Positions 26,020-35,538 of a stretch of DNA of 64,000 bases are shown piece by piece. The stretch comes from CAZRCZ01 sp964598765. GTDB lineage: Bacteria; Sumerlaeota; Sumerlaeia; MVZB01; JAJFLK01. Position numbers and translations under genes: made by a program. The notes beneath the pieces were generated by a model that saw only the letters and a list, made by a program, of their open reading frames with translations, was not told the origin of the DNA and did no database searches. How positions within the stretch are numbered: the first letter of the stretch is position 1; every line of letters starts with the position of its first letter. The stretch lies in assembly GCA_964598765.1 (NCBI GenBank), contig CAZRCZ010000001.1:124001-188000 (forward strand), in the 5' to 3' direction.

Positions 26020-26735
26020 TAAGAAATTGGTTTTGTTTCGCGCTCGCCATACAGCTGCTTCTGAACAAGTCGTAGCGATTCTTCGGCTTCCTTCCGGGGA
26101 ACAAAAAAGGCGATAACCTGTAGCGTCTGCGAATCGGGCACAGGATGATCAAAATTCAACTGAGGCGAACTACTGGTAGCCGTGAGGGGATCGCGATAAT
26201 AGAAGACATACCATAGGATATCGCCATTTGCGTTTTTCCATTGCGCCAACCATTGATAGACGTGCGTGGGTGGCTGTTTGCTTAAATCATCGTAATCTGA
26301 CCACCCACGCACATGGGAGGAGGGCAATCCCGGATTCAGATAATCTTCCGATAGGGGAGTCCACCCGCTCTTCTTCACCTTATCCAAAATTTCATCGAGA
26401 GCAACCTTGGCAGGATATTTTACCTCCAGCTCATAGGATAATTGTGTTTGGAATTTGTTCTTCACCCGACGCACCTTTTGAGCTCCCGGCAACTCGATCA
26501 AGGACCCGGGTGGAGCATTGGGATTGTCACTGGACGAACATCCCATCCAACTGCTCAGGGTAAGAGCGACGATTAAAGGCCGGACGACAGGAAGCCCCGA
26601 CAGGGGTGTCCGGCTTTTAGGCCGGGGTGGAGCGAAGCGGAACCCCGGAAATCGGATCCGACAACAACCCAAGCCCCGCAGGGGCGCAGGAGGCTCGTCT
26701 CTCAAGCTTTCACCTCCAAATGTAGCGCCCGTCAT
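26019..26735 (-). CDS. Putative lipoprotein with repeat-derived N-terminus
   Basis: About 238 residues of unknown family. The ATG at 26735 is 2 bases after the fdhD stop, and the TAA overlaps the ATG of the molybdoenzyme. Residues 1-50 are encoded by a GC-rich REP-like repeat (26591-26690) and are Pro/Arg-rich. A hydrophobic stretch PLIVALTLSSWMGCSSSDN follows, with a Cys that could be a lipoprotein attachment site although the lipobox is imperfect. The rest is soluble with conserved-looking WQ-type and VFYYRDP segments. Either the true start lies just before the hydrophobic stretch at a non-ATG codon, or the repeat became coding. No function is assigned. Confidence 0.55.
   Translation of the reverse strand: MTGATFGGESLRDEPPAPLRGLGCCRIRFPGFRFAPPRPKSRTPLSGLPVVRPLIVALTLSSWMGCSSSDNPNAPPGSLIELPGAQKVRRVKNKFQTQLSYELEVKYPAKVALDEILDKVKKSGWTPLSEDYLNPGLPSSHVRGWSDYDDLSKQPPTHVYQWLAQWKNANGDILWYVFYYRDPLTATSSSPQLNFDHPVPDSQTLQVIAFFVPRKEAEESLRLVQKQLYGERETKPIS
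26591..26690. repeat. GC-rich REP-like palindrome cluster
   Basis: Several short palindromes are packed together: CCCCGACAGGGG, CCGGCTTTTAGGCCGG, a CCGGGGT/ACCCCGG pair and GCCCCGCAGGGGC. The style resembles intergenic REP elements, yet the cluster lies inside the reading frame of the lipoprotein candidate. Confidence 0.75.
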
Positions 26736-26737
26736 AT

Positions 26738-27550
26738 TCAATCCTCCAATCTCTTGCTTCCGCAATACACCTTCAGCGAATTCCCTCTCACAAATCCCGC
26801 CAGCGTCATGCCGCGATCCTCGGCCACTTCGACGGCCAGCGACGACGCGCCGGAGACGGCGGCGACGAGCGGAACGCCCGTCATGACCGCCTTCTGGACG
26901 ATTTCAAAACTGATCCGACCGCTCACCATGAGGATGGAGCGATCCAGCGGAAGACGGTCGGCGAGGACGGCTCTGCCGATTACTTTGTCCACGGCGTTGT
27001 GGCGTCCGACGTCCTCGGCGGCGTCGGTCAAATTTCCTTGCAGATCGAAAAGTCCGGCGGCGTGAAGCGAGCCGGTCTCCGCGAAAATTTCTTGCGCGCC
27101 TCTCAATGCTTCGGGCAGTTTCACAAGGATTTCCGTTTTGATCCGCCAATCGCCGCGAACGGGCGGAGCCTGAGAGGCAATCGCCTCGATCGAAGCCTTG
27201 CCGCAAATTCCGCATGATGAGGAGGCGTAAAAATTCCGACGGAATCGCTCCGCATCGTAGGGAACCCCTTCGGCCAGCGCCACGTTGATGACGTTTTGCG
27301 TTTCTCCTTCGTTTCGGCAATACGCGATCGCGCCGATCTCGCGCGCGTCGGCGACGATCCCCTCGGTGAGCAAAAATCCGGCGGCGAGCGCGACGTCGTC
27401 CCCCGGTGTCCGCATGATGACGGCAAGGCTTTTGCCGCCGACGCGAATCTCCAGCGGCTCCTCGACGGTCAGGAGATCGGGTTCAGGCTCGCTCCACTTT
27501 CCTTCGGCGAATTTGCGAACCCTGCGTTCGATAATCGAAGGGGAATTCAT
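26738..27550 (-). CDS. fdhD: Formate dehydrogenase accessory sulfurtransferase FdhD
   Basis: About 270 residues from MNSPSIIERRVRKF. It shows LAAGFLLTEGIV, the essential CGICG (CXXC) motif in SSCGICGKASIEAI, and DVGRHNAVDKVIG. A longer frame opens at 27751 but its extension is antisense to nothing useful and overlaps nadD; the ATG at 27550 overlaps the nadD stop as ATGA. FdhD passes sulfur from IscS to the Mo cofactor of FdhF-type enzymes, which fits the molybdoenzyme encoded two genes downstream. Confidence 0.92.
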   Translation of the reverse strand: MNSPSIIERRVRKFAEGKWSEPEPDLLTVEEPLEIRVGGKSLAVIMRTPGDDVALAAGFLLTEGIVADAREIGAIAYCRNEGETQNVINVALAEGVPYDAERFRRNFYASSSCGICGKASIEAIASQAPPVRGDWRIKTEILVKLPEALRGAQEIFAETGSLHAAGLFDLQGNLTDAAEDVGRHNAVDKVIGRAVLADRLPLDRSILMVSGRISFEIVQKAVMTGVPLVAAVSGASSLAVEVAEDRGMTLAGFVRGNSLKVYCGSKRLED

Positions 27551-28179
27551 ATTGTTTGTCCGGAATAGAGATGTCTCTGGCGGATGTAACGCAAGACGGC
27601 GTTCGGAACGAGTCCCTCCAAGTCGCGTCTTGCGCCGGAATCGCCCGCCAACATTTTCCTCACCATCGTGCTGTTCAGATCGGGAAGGGCGAAACTGGAA
27701 ATCGTCGCGCCTTCGGTGATTCCCGCTATTTTTTGCTCCGCCGCCTTCCACCTTCGACCCAATCGTCGGACGACCAAAAGAGGCGCGAGACGAACGAGTC
27801 CCGCAAAATCACGCCATTGATCGCTCTCGGCGAGCGCGTCGCTTCCCATGATCCACCGCCACGAATTTTCGGGATGCTTTTCGGCCAGCGCCTTCACCGT
27901 CTCGACCGAATAATGAACGCGCTCTTCTCTCTCAATGTCCCGAATTTTGACCCGTTCGCCGAAGCAACCGAACGCGAGGCGACACATTTCCAGACGGTCC
28001 TCGAACGGCGCGAGCGGCTTGCCGAAGGGATGTCCGCCGGTGGGAATGATCCAAACCTCGTCCACGCCGCCGACCGACAGCGCCCATCCGACCGCCAAGA
28101 CGTGCGCGACGTGCGGAGGGTTGAAACTCCCCCCGAAAAGTCCGATGGCGCGTTGCGATTTCTCCAAGGTCATGAGCAT
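27547..28179 (-). CDS. nadD: Nicotinate-nucleotide adenylyltransferase NadD
   Basis: About 210 residues with GLFGGSFNPPHVAHVL (the GXFXPXHXGH-type nucleotide-binding motif, here with His-Val-Ala-His), WIIPTGGHPFGK, WIMGSDAL and SSTMVR-type C-terminal contacts (LNSTMVRKML). It makes nicotinate adenine dinucleotide in NAD synthesis. I place the start at ATG 28179; 28173 and 28206 are alternatives. It is co-directional with dnaE upstream and overlaps fdhD downstream by 4 bases. Confidence 0.9.
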   Translation of the reverse strand: MLMTLEKSQRAIGLFGGSFNPPHVAHVLAVGWALSVGGVDEVWIIPTGGHPFGKPLAPFEDRLEMCRLAFGCFGERVKIRDIEREERVHYSVETVKALAEKHPENSWRWIMGSDALAESDQWRDFAGLVRLAPLLVVRRLGRRWKAAEQKIAGITEGATISSFALPDLNSTMVRKMLAGDSGARRDLEGLVPNAVLRYIRQRHLYSGQTI

Positions 28180-28258
28180 AGAATCAAATCCCTCGAATCG
28201 TCTCACTCCGCGCGGCTTGAGGGCAAGCGAAGTTTGAGGGGAGAAAAGGGCCGACCGT

Positions 28259-28294
28259 GCAAGAGCAAAATTAAGAGCAAGAGCAAGAAAAAGG
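28259..28294. repeat. Hexamer tract (AAGAGC-type)
   Basis: AAGAGCAAAATTAAGAGCAA continues with two more AAGAGC-like units in the spacer between dnaE and nadD. A related tract (GAGATTAAGAGCGAGAGTAA) is at about 33764-33785, before the acyl-CoA dehydrogenase. Confidence 0.5.
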
Positions 28295-28298
28295 GAAA

Positions 28299-31200
28299 TC
28301 AGGTTCCGCCATTCGCGTGATAGGAGAGAATCTTTTCAAACTTCGCGTTGTAAAGATCGTCCATCAGTTGATCGCACGGCTGGACCGCGAACGCGCTTCC
28401 GGCGTCAATCGCCACCGCGCCCGCCGGATCGGTCAAGAGGATGCGCACGGGACGGCGTCCGCGGTGGCGAGAAAGAATATCGCCCAACTGCGCGAGCGTC
28501 GCATCGGTCGCCGCGACGGCGGGAATGGCGAGTTGCAATCCCTTTATTTTCTCACGCCTCAGATCGTCGGCGGTTTTCGCGTCATGCGCGCGAAGACTCG
28601 CCTTTTCGTTCCAGACGTTGACGTTCCCGTTGATCCAAAGCACCGCCCCGACTTTGACCAGTTCGCGGTATTTGGCGAAAGCGTCGGCGAAAAAAGTCAC
28701 TTCCAACGGTCCTTCCATGTCCTCGGCGGTGACGATGGCGAAGGGGCGTCCGTCGCTCTTTTGCATCCGCACATTTACGGCGGTAATCAAACCCAGCCAC
28801 GCGACGCGGGTGTTTCGCTCCGCCGTTTTGATTTGGGTCGAGGTGAAATTGGAGAAAGCGGAGAAATCAGCCTTGTAGCGTCTCAGAGGATGACCGGAGA
28901 GGTAATATCCCGCGAGGCTTTTTTCGGTTTCCAACTTTTCGTTCTCGCTCCAATCCGCGATCTGCTCGATGGGGCGCTCCCTGCTTAAATCGGAAATCTC
29001 GTCGGGATTCATCATCTCGAAGATGGAACTTTGCTTTTCGCCAGCTTCGCGGTTGTTAATGCCGGAGTGTTCCATGATTCCCGGCAAGGCCTTGAGAAGG
29101 CTGGGACGATTGACGCCGAACGAATCAAATACGCCGCATTTGACGAGGCACTCCACGGCGCGGATGTTCAAAATGCGCGACGGAAGACGCGAAACGAAAT
29201 CCTGAACGGATCGAAAGGGGCCGTTTTTTTCGCGCTCCTCGATCAACGCGGCGACCGCCGATTCGCCGACGTTTTTGATCGCCAGCAGACCGAAGCGAAT
29301 GTTTTTTCCGGCGACGGTGAACGTCATGCGCGACTCATTGACGTCGGGCGCGAGGATTTCGATCCCCATCGCGTTCGCCGCCGCGAAATAGGAAGCCATT
29401 TTGTCGTCGTTGCCGCCGATTTCGCTCGTGAGCAACTGCGCCATGAACTCGACCGGATAATGCGCCTTGAGATACGCCGTCTGGAACGTGACCATCGTGT
29501 AGGCGGCGCTGTGGGATTTATTAAATCCGTAGCCCGCGAATTTCTCGATCAGTTTGAAAATCCTTCGCGCGTCGGATTCGGCGATCCCGTTCTTCGCGCA
29601 TCCCTTAACGAAACCCTCCTCCTGTTTCGCCATGACGTCGGCCTTTTTCTTGCCCATCGCCCTGCGAAGGATGTCGGCTTGGCCTAGCGAGAAACCCGCC
29701 AGCACCTGAACGATCTGCATGACTTGTTCCTGATAAACGATCAGGCCGTAGGTTTCCTTCAACACCGGCTCGAGAAGCGGATGATCGTAGGCGATTTCCT
29801 TGAGGCCGTGCTTGCGCGCGATGAATTCCGGAATGTTCTCCATCGGCCCCGGGCGATAAAGCGAAATGAGCGCGACGACGTCGGAAAATTTTTCGGGCTT
29901 GAGTTGCTTAAGCAGATCGCGCATCCCGCCGCTTTCCAATTGGAATAACCCGAACGCTTCGCCCGTTTGCAGAAGTTTGTAGGTTGCCGGATCGTCGAGC
30001 GGGATTTTGCCCCAGTCAATTTCGATCCCGCGCGCGCGCTTGAGTTCTTTCACGGTTTTGTCTATGAGCGTCAGCGTTTTCAGTCCGAGGAAGTCCATCT
30101 TGAGCAGGCCGATCTCCTCGACTTCGGTCATGGTGTATTGCGTGACGAGATCGTTCGTTCCCGGAGCCATGAAAAGCGGAATGAGATTGGCAAGGTCCTG
30201 ATCGGCGATGACGACGCCGGCGGCGTGGACCGACGTGTTGCGCACCGCCCCTTCGATTTTCAGCGCCGTATCCACCAAGACATGAACTTGCGCGTCTTGC
30301 TCGTAAAGTTTTTTCAGTTCCTCGCTTTCGTCGAGCGTGGATTTCAGATCAACCTTCGGCCCGTCGGGGATGATGTTGCAGACGCGATTGACTTCAGGAA
30401 TCGGCATTCCCAAAACCCTTCCCACGTCGCGCAGGGCGGCCTTGGCCTTCATGGAAGTGAAGGTGATGATCTGAGCGACATTGCGCTCGCCGTATTTTCG
30501 TTTGACGTATTCGATCACCTCGCCGCGCCGCTCGAAGCAGAAATCAATGTCGAAGTCGGGGAGCGAAATGCGCTCCGGATTCAAAAACCGCTCGAAGAAA
30601 AGCCCATGTTCGAGGGGACAGAGGTCGGTGATTTGAAGGCAGTAAGCGACCAGACTTCCCGCGCCCGATCCCCGTCCCGGCCCGACGGGAATGCCGCGAC
30701 TCCGGGCGTAATGAATAAAATCCCACACAATCAGAAAGTAGGAATCGAATCCCATTTGGTGAATGATCTTGAGTTCGTAATTCAGGCGCTCGCGGTGCTC
30801 CGTTCCGGCGCGTCCGTTGTAGCGCTGGATCAAGCCTGCCTCGGCCAATTCGCGCAAATAGCCTTCCTCCGTTTTTCCCTCTGGGGACGTGAATTTCGGC
30901 AGGAGTTTTTGTCCGGTCGGAATTTCAGCGCGGCATCGCTCGGCGATGGCGACCGTGTTGGAAATCGCGCCCTCCAGATGCCCGAACGCGCCGATCATCT
31001 GCTCCGGCGTCTTCATGTAAAATTCATTCACGTAGCGGAGCCGTTTCTCCTCGTGGACCGTCTTTCCGGTCTGGATGCAGAGGAGCACGTCGTGCATCGT
31101 GTGGTCTTCCTGACGGAGATAATGGCAGTCGTTCGTCGCGACGAGCGGAAGGTCGTTTTTCTTCGCCAACTCCAAAATCCCGATATTCACCTTTTTCTGC

Positions 31201-31754
31201 GCCTCGATGCCGTGATCCATCAGCTCCATGTAGAAATTTCCGCGACCGAGAATCTGAACGTAATCGTCAATGGATTTTTGCGCGCCCGCGAAATCGTCAT
31301 GGAGAAGATAATCGGCGACGACTCCCTTGAGGCAGGCCGACGCGCCGATCAGCCCGCGCGAATTTTGCGCGAGGATTTCCTTGTCAATGCGCGGCTTGTA
31401 ATAGTGGCCCTCGATGTGCGCGAGCGAGGTCAGGCGCGAGAGGTTGCGGTAGCCCTCCTCGTTTTCCGCCAGCAGAATGAAATGCTGGTTCCGTTTTCCC
31501 TCCGCGCTTTTCCTGTCCTTGCGCCCTCCGGGAGAAACGTAAACCTCGCAACCGATGATCGGCTTGACGCCGCGCTCCTTGCAGGTTTTCTGAAACTGAA
31601 ACGCGCCGAAAAGGTGGCCGTGATCGGTCAGCGCGACGGCGCTCATGCCGAGCTCCTTCACGCGGTCGCAAAGCAAATCAAACCGATTCGCGCCGTCCAG
31701 CAAACTGAACATGCTGTGGAGATGGAGATGGACGAATTTTCCGGTGTCGGACAT
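28299..31754 (-). CDS. dnaE: DNA polymerase III alpha subunit
   Basis: An 1151-residue DnaE1-type replicative polymerase. The N-terminal PHP domain (residues 6-200) has FVHLHLHSMFSLLDGA and LTDHGHLFGAF. The polymerase core has GPGRGSGAGSLVAYCL and the catalytic aspartates in LPDFDIDFCFERR. AGYGFNKSHSAAYTMVTFQT and the HhH segment MGIEILAPDVNES follow, then an OB-fold region near residues 985-1060. Length is normal for the family and no frameshift is seen. It is the first gene of the reverse block that continues with nadD. Confidence 0.96.
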   Translation of the reverse strand: MSDTGKFVHLHLHSMFSLLDGANRFDLLCDRVKELGMSAVALTDHGHLFGAFQFQKTCKERGVKPIIGCEVYVSPGGRKDRKSAEGKRNQHFILLAENEEGYRNLSRLTSLAHIEGHYYKPRIDKEILAQNSRGLIGASACLKGVVADYLLHDDFAGAQKSIDDYVQILGRGNFYMELMDHGIEAQKKVNIGILELAKKNDLPLVATNDCHYLRQEDHTMHDVLLCIQTGKTVHEEKRLRYVNEFYMKTPEQMIGAFGHLEGAISNTVAIAERCRAEIPTGQKLLPKFTSPEGKTEEGYLRELAEAGLIQRYNGRAGTEHRERLNYELKIIHQMGFDSYFLIVWDFIHYARSRGIPVGPGRGSGAGSLVAYCLQITDLCPLEHGLFFERFLNPERISLPDFDIDFCFERRGEVIEYVKRKYGERNVAQIITFTSMKAKAALRDVGRVLGMPIPEVNRVCNIIPDGPKVDLKSTLDESEELKKLYEQDAQVHVLVDTALKIEGAVRNTSVHAAGVVIADQDLANLIPLFMAPGTNDLVTQYTMTEVEEIGLLKMDFLGLKTLTLIDKTVKELKRARGIEIDWGKIPLDDPATYKLLQTGEAFGLFQLESGGMRDLLKQLKPEKFSDVVALISLYRPGPMENIPEFIARKHGLKEIAYDHPLLEPVLKETYGLIVYQEQVMQIVQVLAGFSLGQADILRRAMGKKKADVMAKQEEGFVKGCAKNGIAESDARRIFKLIEKFAGYGFNKSHSAAYTMVTFQTAYLKAHYPVEFMAQLLTSEIGGNDDKMASYFAAANAMGIEILAPDVNESRMTFTVAGKNIRFGLLAIKNVGESAVAALIEEREKNGPFRSVQDFVSRLPSRILNIRAVECLVKCGVFDSFGVNRPSLLKALPGIMEHSGINNREAGEKQSSIFEMMNPDEISDLSRERPIEQIADWSENEKLETEKSLAGYYLSGHPLRRYKADFSAFSNFTSTQIKTAERNTRVAWLGLITAVNVRMQKSDGRPFAIVTAEDMEGPLEVTFFADAFAKYRELVKVGAVLWINGNVNVWNEKASLRAHDAKTADDLRREKIKGLQLAIPAVAATDATLAQLGDILSRHRGRRPVRILLTDPAGAVAIDAGSAFAVQPCDQLMDDLYNAKFEKILSYHANGGT

Positions 31755-31849
31755 GACCGCGATTCCCTTGGTGTTCTCTCAACCTTTGCCAATTTGCCAC
31801 GACGTGCGTGGAATTGCAAAAGAAGAGCGGAACAAGAAAACATTTTGTC

Positions 31850-32338
31850 ATGCAAGCCCAAGCCACAGCTTTAACCCCAGCTACGCCCGAAACTCCGCCG
31901 CTTCCGGTTTGCCGGTTCACCGTAGAAGACAATCATCGGATGATCCAAGCCGCGGTATTGACCCAAGATGATCGCGTTGAACTTTTGGAAGGATGGTTAA
32001 CCGTAAAAATGGTCAGGAATCCGGATCACGACGTGGCGATTGCTCATGCCGACGAGGCATTTCGCCCTCTTCTCCCGCAGGGATGGAACCTTCGAATTCA
32101 ATCGGCCATCACCACGGACGACAGCGAACTCGAGCCGGATCTGGCCGTAGTGCGCGGAAAAATTCGGAGCTACAAACGACGCCATCCGGCGCCCCAAGAA
32201 ATCGCGCTTGTCGTGGACGTCGCCGAATCCACGTTGGACCGCGACCGCGAAGTCAAGGGACCTCTTTATGCCCGCTCAATTTGGATTTGCATGGTTGCAA
32301 ATTCCACGCCATTTTTGGCAGTCTTGAAACCTCGTTGA
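31850..32338 (+). pseudogene. Truncated Uma2-family (PD-(D/E)XK-fold) protein gene
   Basis: Residues 1-145 fit the Uma2 family: FTVEDNHRMIQAAVLTQDDR, VELLEGWLTVKM, LPQGWNLRIQSAI, DSELEPDLAVVRG (the D/E catalytic region) and IALVVDVAESTLDRDREVK. After LYAR the expected C-terminal strand-helix segment is missing and is replaced by about 20 unrelated residues before a stop, so the last 40 or so residues are lost. I could not restore it in another frame, so this looks like a deletion and not a simple frameshift. The ATG at 31850 is preferred to the frame opening at 31808. Confidence 0.65.
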
Positions 32339-32394
32339 AGCGATCCCCGGATCACGCCATGGATTGCGCCATTTCATCCGAAAGGAATCCGATC

Positions 32395-33723
32395 ATGCCG
32401 AATGAAGCCCGACAAAAAACGAACCGACGCGCGTTTCTGAAAAAAGCCGGAGCCGCCGGCGCGACGCTCGTCGCCGCGCCCTATTTTGTTCCCGCGACCG
32501 CGTTCGGCGCGAATGAGCGGATCATCATGGGGATCATCGGACCCGGAGGCCGAGGCCGGAGCGTGATGAAGGAATTTCAGGACAAGGGGGCGGTCTTCGC
32601 CGCCGTCGCCGAAATCTACAAGCCTAATCTCGAAGCGGGCGTCAAACAGGCGAAAAACACCGCCTCGCAGGTGACCGCCTATGAAGATTGGCGCGATTTG
32701 CTCGAAAAGCAAAAAGACCTCAACGCCGTTCTTATCGCCACACCGGAACATCAACACGGCGTTCAGCTGATCGCCACCGTCAAGGCGGGATTCGACAGCT
32801 ATTGCGAGAAACCGATGTCCCATTCCATCGAGGAGGGAAACAAGATCGTCCGGGAGGTCCGCAAGACCAATAAAATCGTGCAGATCGGCATGCAACGCCG
32901 AAGCACGCCGTTCGTCCGGCGCGGCAAAGAGCTGATGGACACCGGCCTCCTTGGTCCCGTTCATTTCGTCCGCGTGAAATGGAATTGGAGCAACCTCAAC
33001 AACGGATTCATCCGCTACGCCAACGAGCGAATCCCGGAAATGGAAGACGCGAAGCTTTGGAAAATGTTTTGCGCGCCCCATCACGTCATCGAATATGAGC
33101 CGATCAAGTTCGCCCGCTGGCGGTGGTTCTGGGCGTTTTCCGGCGGCAACATCACCGATCAGGGAACGCACCTCATGGACGTCGTGCAGTGGTATATGAG
33201 CGAGGAGATGAATCCCGTCACGCCCCACGCCGCCGAGTGCTTCGGGGACGTTTACTTTATTCGCGATCCGAAAACCAACAAGCCGGTCGAGACCCCCGAC
33301 GTCTTCACCTCGATCTTCAAGTATCCCGACCGGGACGGCAAACCGGGCTTCACCGCCAACTGGACGCTCGACTACACGACTTCCTACCAAAACAGTTGGT
33401 CCATTGAGTTCATGGGGGAAAAAGCGACGATGGCGCTGGACGACAAGGGTCTGCGCGTTTACGACGAGCCGTGGGACCCCGCGCAGGATTCGATGCTGGA
33501 GAGCAAGAAGGCGCCGGTGAAGATGGACAAGGGGGGCTTGGAGTCCATCTCGCACGTCGCCAATTTCCTCGATTGCGTCAAGACGCGCAAACAACCCAAC
33601 GCCCCGGTCGAGATCGGGCACAAGGCCGTCTGCGGTCCGCATCTGGCCAACGTCGCCTACAAGCGCAAGGAGCGCGCCTACCTGAATGACTCCGCGACGC
33701 ATGTGAATCGGGATTGGTTTTGA
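32395..33723 (+). CDS. Tat-exported Gfo/Idh/MocA family oxidoreductase
   Basis: A 442-residue protein with a twin-arginine signal (NRRAFLKKAGAAGATLVAAP) and a Rossmann start IMGIIGPGGRGRSVM. ATPEHQHGVQLIATVKAG and YCEKPMSHSIEEG hold the catalytic Lys, and GGNITDQGTHLMDVVQWYM the conserved His. The C-terminal region is that of the exported Gfo/Idh/MocA proteins common in Planctomycetota and Verrucomicrobiota. The ATG at 32395 has AGGA about 10 bases upstream; the frame extends to 31993 through unrelated sequence. Probably periplasmic and acting on a sugar derivative with a pre-bound cofactor. Confidence 0.9.
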   Translation: MPNEARQKTNRRAFLKKAGAAGATLVAAPYFVPATAFGANERIIMGIIGPGGRGRSVMKEFQDKGAVFAAVAEIYKPNLEAGVKQAKNTASQVTAYEDWRDLLEKQKDLNAVLIATPEHQHGVQLIATVKAGFDSYCEKPMSHSIEEGNKIVREVRKTNKIVQIGMQRRSTPFVRRGKELMDTGLLGPVHFVRVKWNWSNLNNGFIRYANERIPEMEDAKLWKMFCAPHHVIEYEPIKFARWRWFWAFSGGNITDQGTHLMDVVQWYMSEEMNPVTPHAAECFGDVYFIRDPKTNKPVETPDVFTSIFKYPDRDGKPGFTANWTLDYTTSYQNSWSIEFMGEKATMALDDKGLRVYDEPWDPAQDSMLESKKAPVKMDKGGLESISHVANFLDCVKTRKQPNAPVEIGHKAVCGPHLANVAYKRKERAYLNDSATHVNRDWF

Positions 33724-33798
33724 TGCGTTGTGTTCGCGCTCGCGCGCGCCATCTTTGGTTGTGAGAGATTAAGAGCGAGAGTAAGATCAGGATGCGCC

Positions 33799-35538
33799 AT
33801 GAGCGATCAGTCAAGCCACTATCCCGAAATCGAGGCCGGACGCGAGGGTTTGCTTGCGTGGGAGCGGGAGAAGCCGAAAAATTTTTTCGATAGCGATTCA
33901 GCCCTTCAACAGGGCCTGGAGTTTTATTGGGGGAAGGAAATTTACGATTCGCGCAGGGACGACCTCTCGCGCTTCGGCGGGATCGCGGCGACGGCGCTCA
34001 ATCAGGCGGTGATCCTCTCCAACCGCGACGAGAATCTTCCCCGTCTGGAGCGGTATTCCCCGCTCGGCGAGCGGATCGAAAACGTCGTCTTCCATCCGAG
34101 CTACCACGAGGCGGGGCGGATGATTTACGCCTCCGGCGTCATGGCCTCGCACCGCGAACCGGGACGCGAACTGGAGCGGATGGCGCTCTTTTATCTCTCT
34201 TCCCAAAACGGTGAATCGGGACACAACTGCCCGCTGGCCTGCACAGCCGGAGTCATCAAGACGATTCAGCGGCTCGGTTCGGCCGAAATCAAGGCGCGTT
34301 TTCTTCCGCGATTGCTCGATCCCGATTACGACCGGCTGATCCACGGCGCGCAATTCCTGACCGAGGTGCAGGGGGGAAGCGACGTCGGCGCGAACGGAAC
34401 CCGCGCCGAACCGGTCGAAGGGCAACCGGGTCTCTGGAAAATTTGGGGCGAAAAATGGTTTTGCTCCAACGTTACCGCCGAACTCGCGCTCATCACCGCG
34501 CGGCCGATCAACGCGGGGTCGGGAACTTCCGGTCTCGGATTGTTTCTTGTCCCGCGTCATTTGGACGACGGACGGCCCAACGCAATTTCGATCCGGCGGC
34601 TCAAATACAAACTCGGCACGCGCTCGATGGCGTCGGCGGAATTGGATTTCAACGGCGCGCTCGCCCATGAATTGGGATCGCCCGAAGAGGGTTTCCGCAA
34701 CATGATGGAAATCGTCATTGGCGCGTCGCGGCTCTACAACGCCGCTGGATGCGCGGGACTGGCGCGCCGGGCCTACTACGAAGCCCACACCTACGCGACG
34801 CACCGCTCGGCCTTCGGCGGCCCGATCATCCGATTTCCTCTGGTCAAGGAATCGCTGGCGCGGATGAGAACGCATTGCTTGGCGATGACCGCCGCCGGAC
34901 TTTTTCAGGCGGATCTTGAAGACCGGCTCGAAAAAAACCACACCGAGGAAGACCTGCTCTTCCGCCGTTTCCTGCTGAATCTGATGAAGACCATGACTTC
35001 GCGCATGGCCGTCCAACTGATCCGCGACGCGATCGGTATTTTGGGCGGCAACGGCGCGATTGAGGAATTTTCAGTCCTGCCGCGTCTTCTTCGCGATTCC
35101 ATCGTCTTTGAAAATTGGGAGGGAACGCATCACGTTTTGCAATCGCAAATCCTGCGCGACATGGGAAAATTTCATCTGGGAGAATTGTTTCTTCGGCGCG
35201 TCGGCGCGATGATTGCGGAACTCGACGCGAAGATTCTCGGCGCAACGCGCGACGCTTTGCTCGCCTGCCTCGACCAATTGCCCGATCAGATGCGGGAAGT
35301 CCTGCAAGCCGAACCCGCCGGCGCGCCGCTCATCGCGCAGGACGTTCTGGATCGCATGGGATTTCTTTTTCAAGCGGCGTGTCTGGCGCGGGAGGCACAA
35401 TGGAGTCTGAAAAACAAAAACGACGACGCCAAACTCCATGCCCTCCGTTTCTTGATCGCCGAGCGACTGAGCGAACGTCCGTCAAAATCGGGCAAGGAAT
35501 ACGCGGAGCTCGTCGCTCATTTGAGCGCCGGGCTTTGA
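33799..35538 (+). CDS. AidB/FadE-like large acyl-CoA dehydrogenase
   Basis: About 579 residues, longer than ordinary acyl-CoA dehydrogenases because of an N-terminal extension and a C-terminal helical domain after residue 450. Motifs include QFLTEVQGGSDVGANG, GEKWFCSNVTAEL and DAIGILGGNGAIEEFSVLPR followed by FENWEGTHHVL, where the Glu before GT is the usual catalytic position. The start ATG at 33799 follows a hexamer tract; the frame to 33730 is noncoding in style. The natural substrate is unknown. It stands apart from the branched-chain cluster at 13-22 kb. Confidence 0.85.
   Translation: MSDQSSHYPEIEAGREGLLAWEREKPKNFFDSDSALQQGLEFYWGKEIYDSRRDDLSRFGGIAATALNQAVILSNRDENLPRLERYSPLGERIENVVFHPSYHEAGRMIYASGVMASHREPGRELERMALFYLSSQNGESGHNCPLACTAGVIKTIQRLGSAEIKARFLPRLLDPDYDRLIHGAQFLTEVQGGSDVGANGTRAEPVEGQPGLWKIWGEKWFCSNVTAELALITARPINAGSGTSGLGLFLVPRHLDDGRPNAISIRRLKYKLGTRSMASAELDFNGALAHELGSPEEGFRNMMEIVIGASRLYNAAGCAGLARRAYYEAHTYATHRSAFGGPIIRFPLVKESLARMRTHCLAMTAAGLFQADLEDRLEKNHTEEDLLFRRFLLNLMKTMTSRMAVQLIRDAIGILGGNGAIEEFSVLPRLLRDSIVFENWEGTHHVLQSQILRDMGKFHLGELFLRRVGAMIAELDAKILGATRDALLACLDQLPDQMREVLQAEPAGAPLIAQDVLDRMGFLFQAACLAREAQWSLKNKNDDAKLHALRFLIAERLSERPSKSGKEYAELVAHLSAGL

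Noticed and set aside
29967..31874. 635-codon forward frame opposite dnaE
   Set aside because: dnaE on the other strand is complete with PHP and polymerase motifs; the forward frame is its complement.
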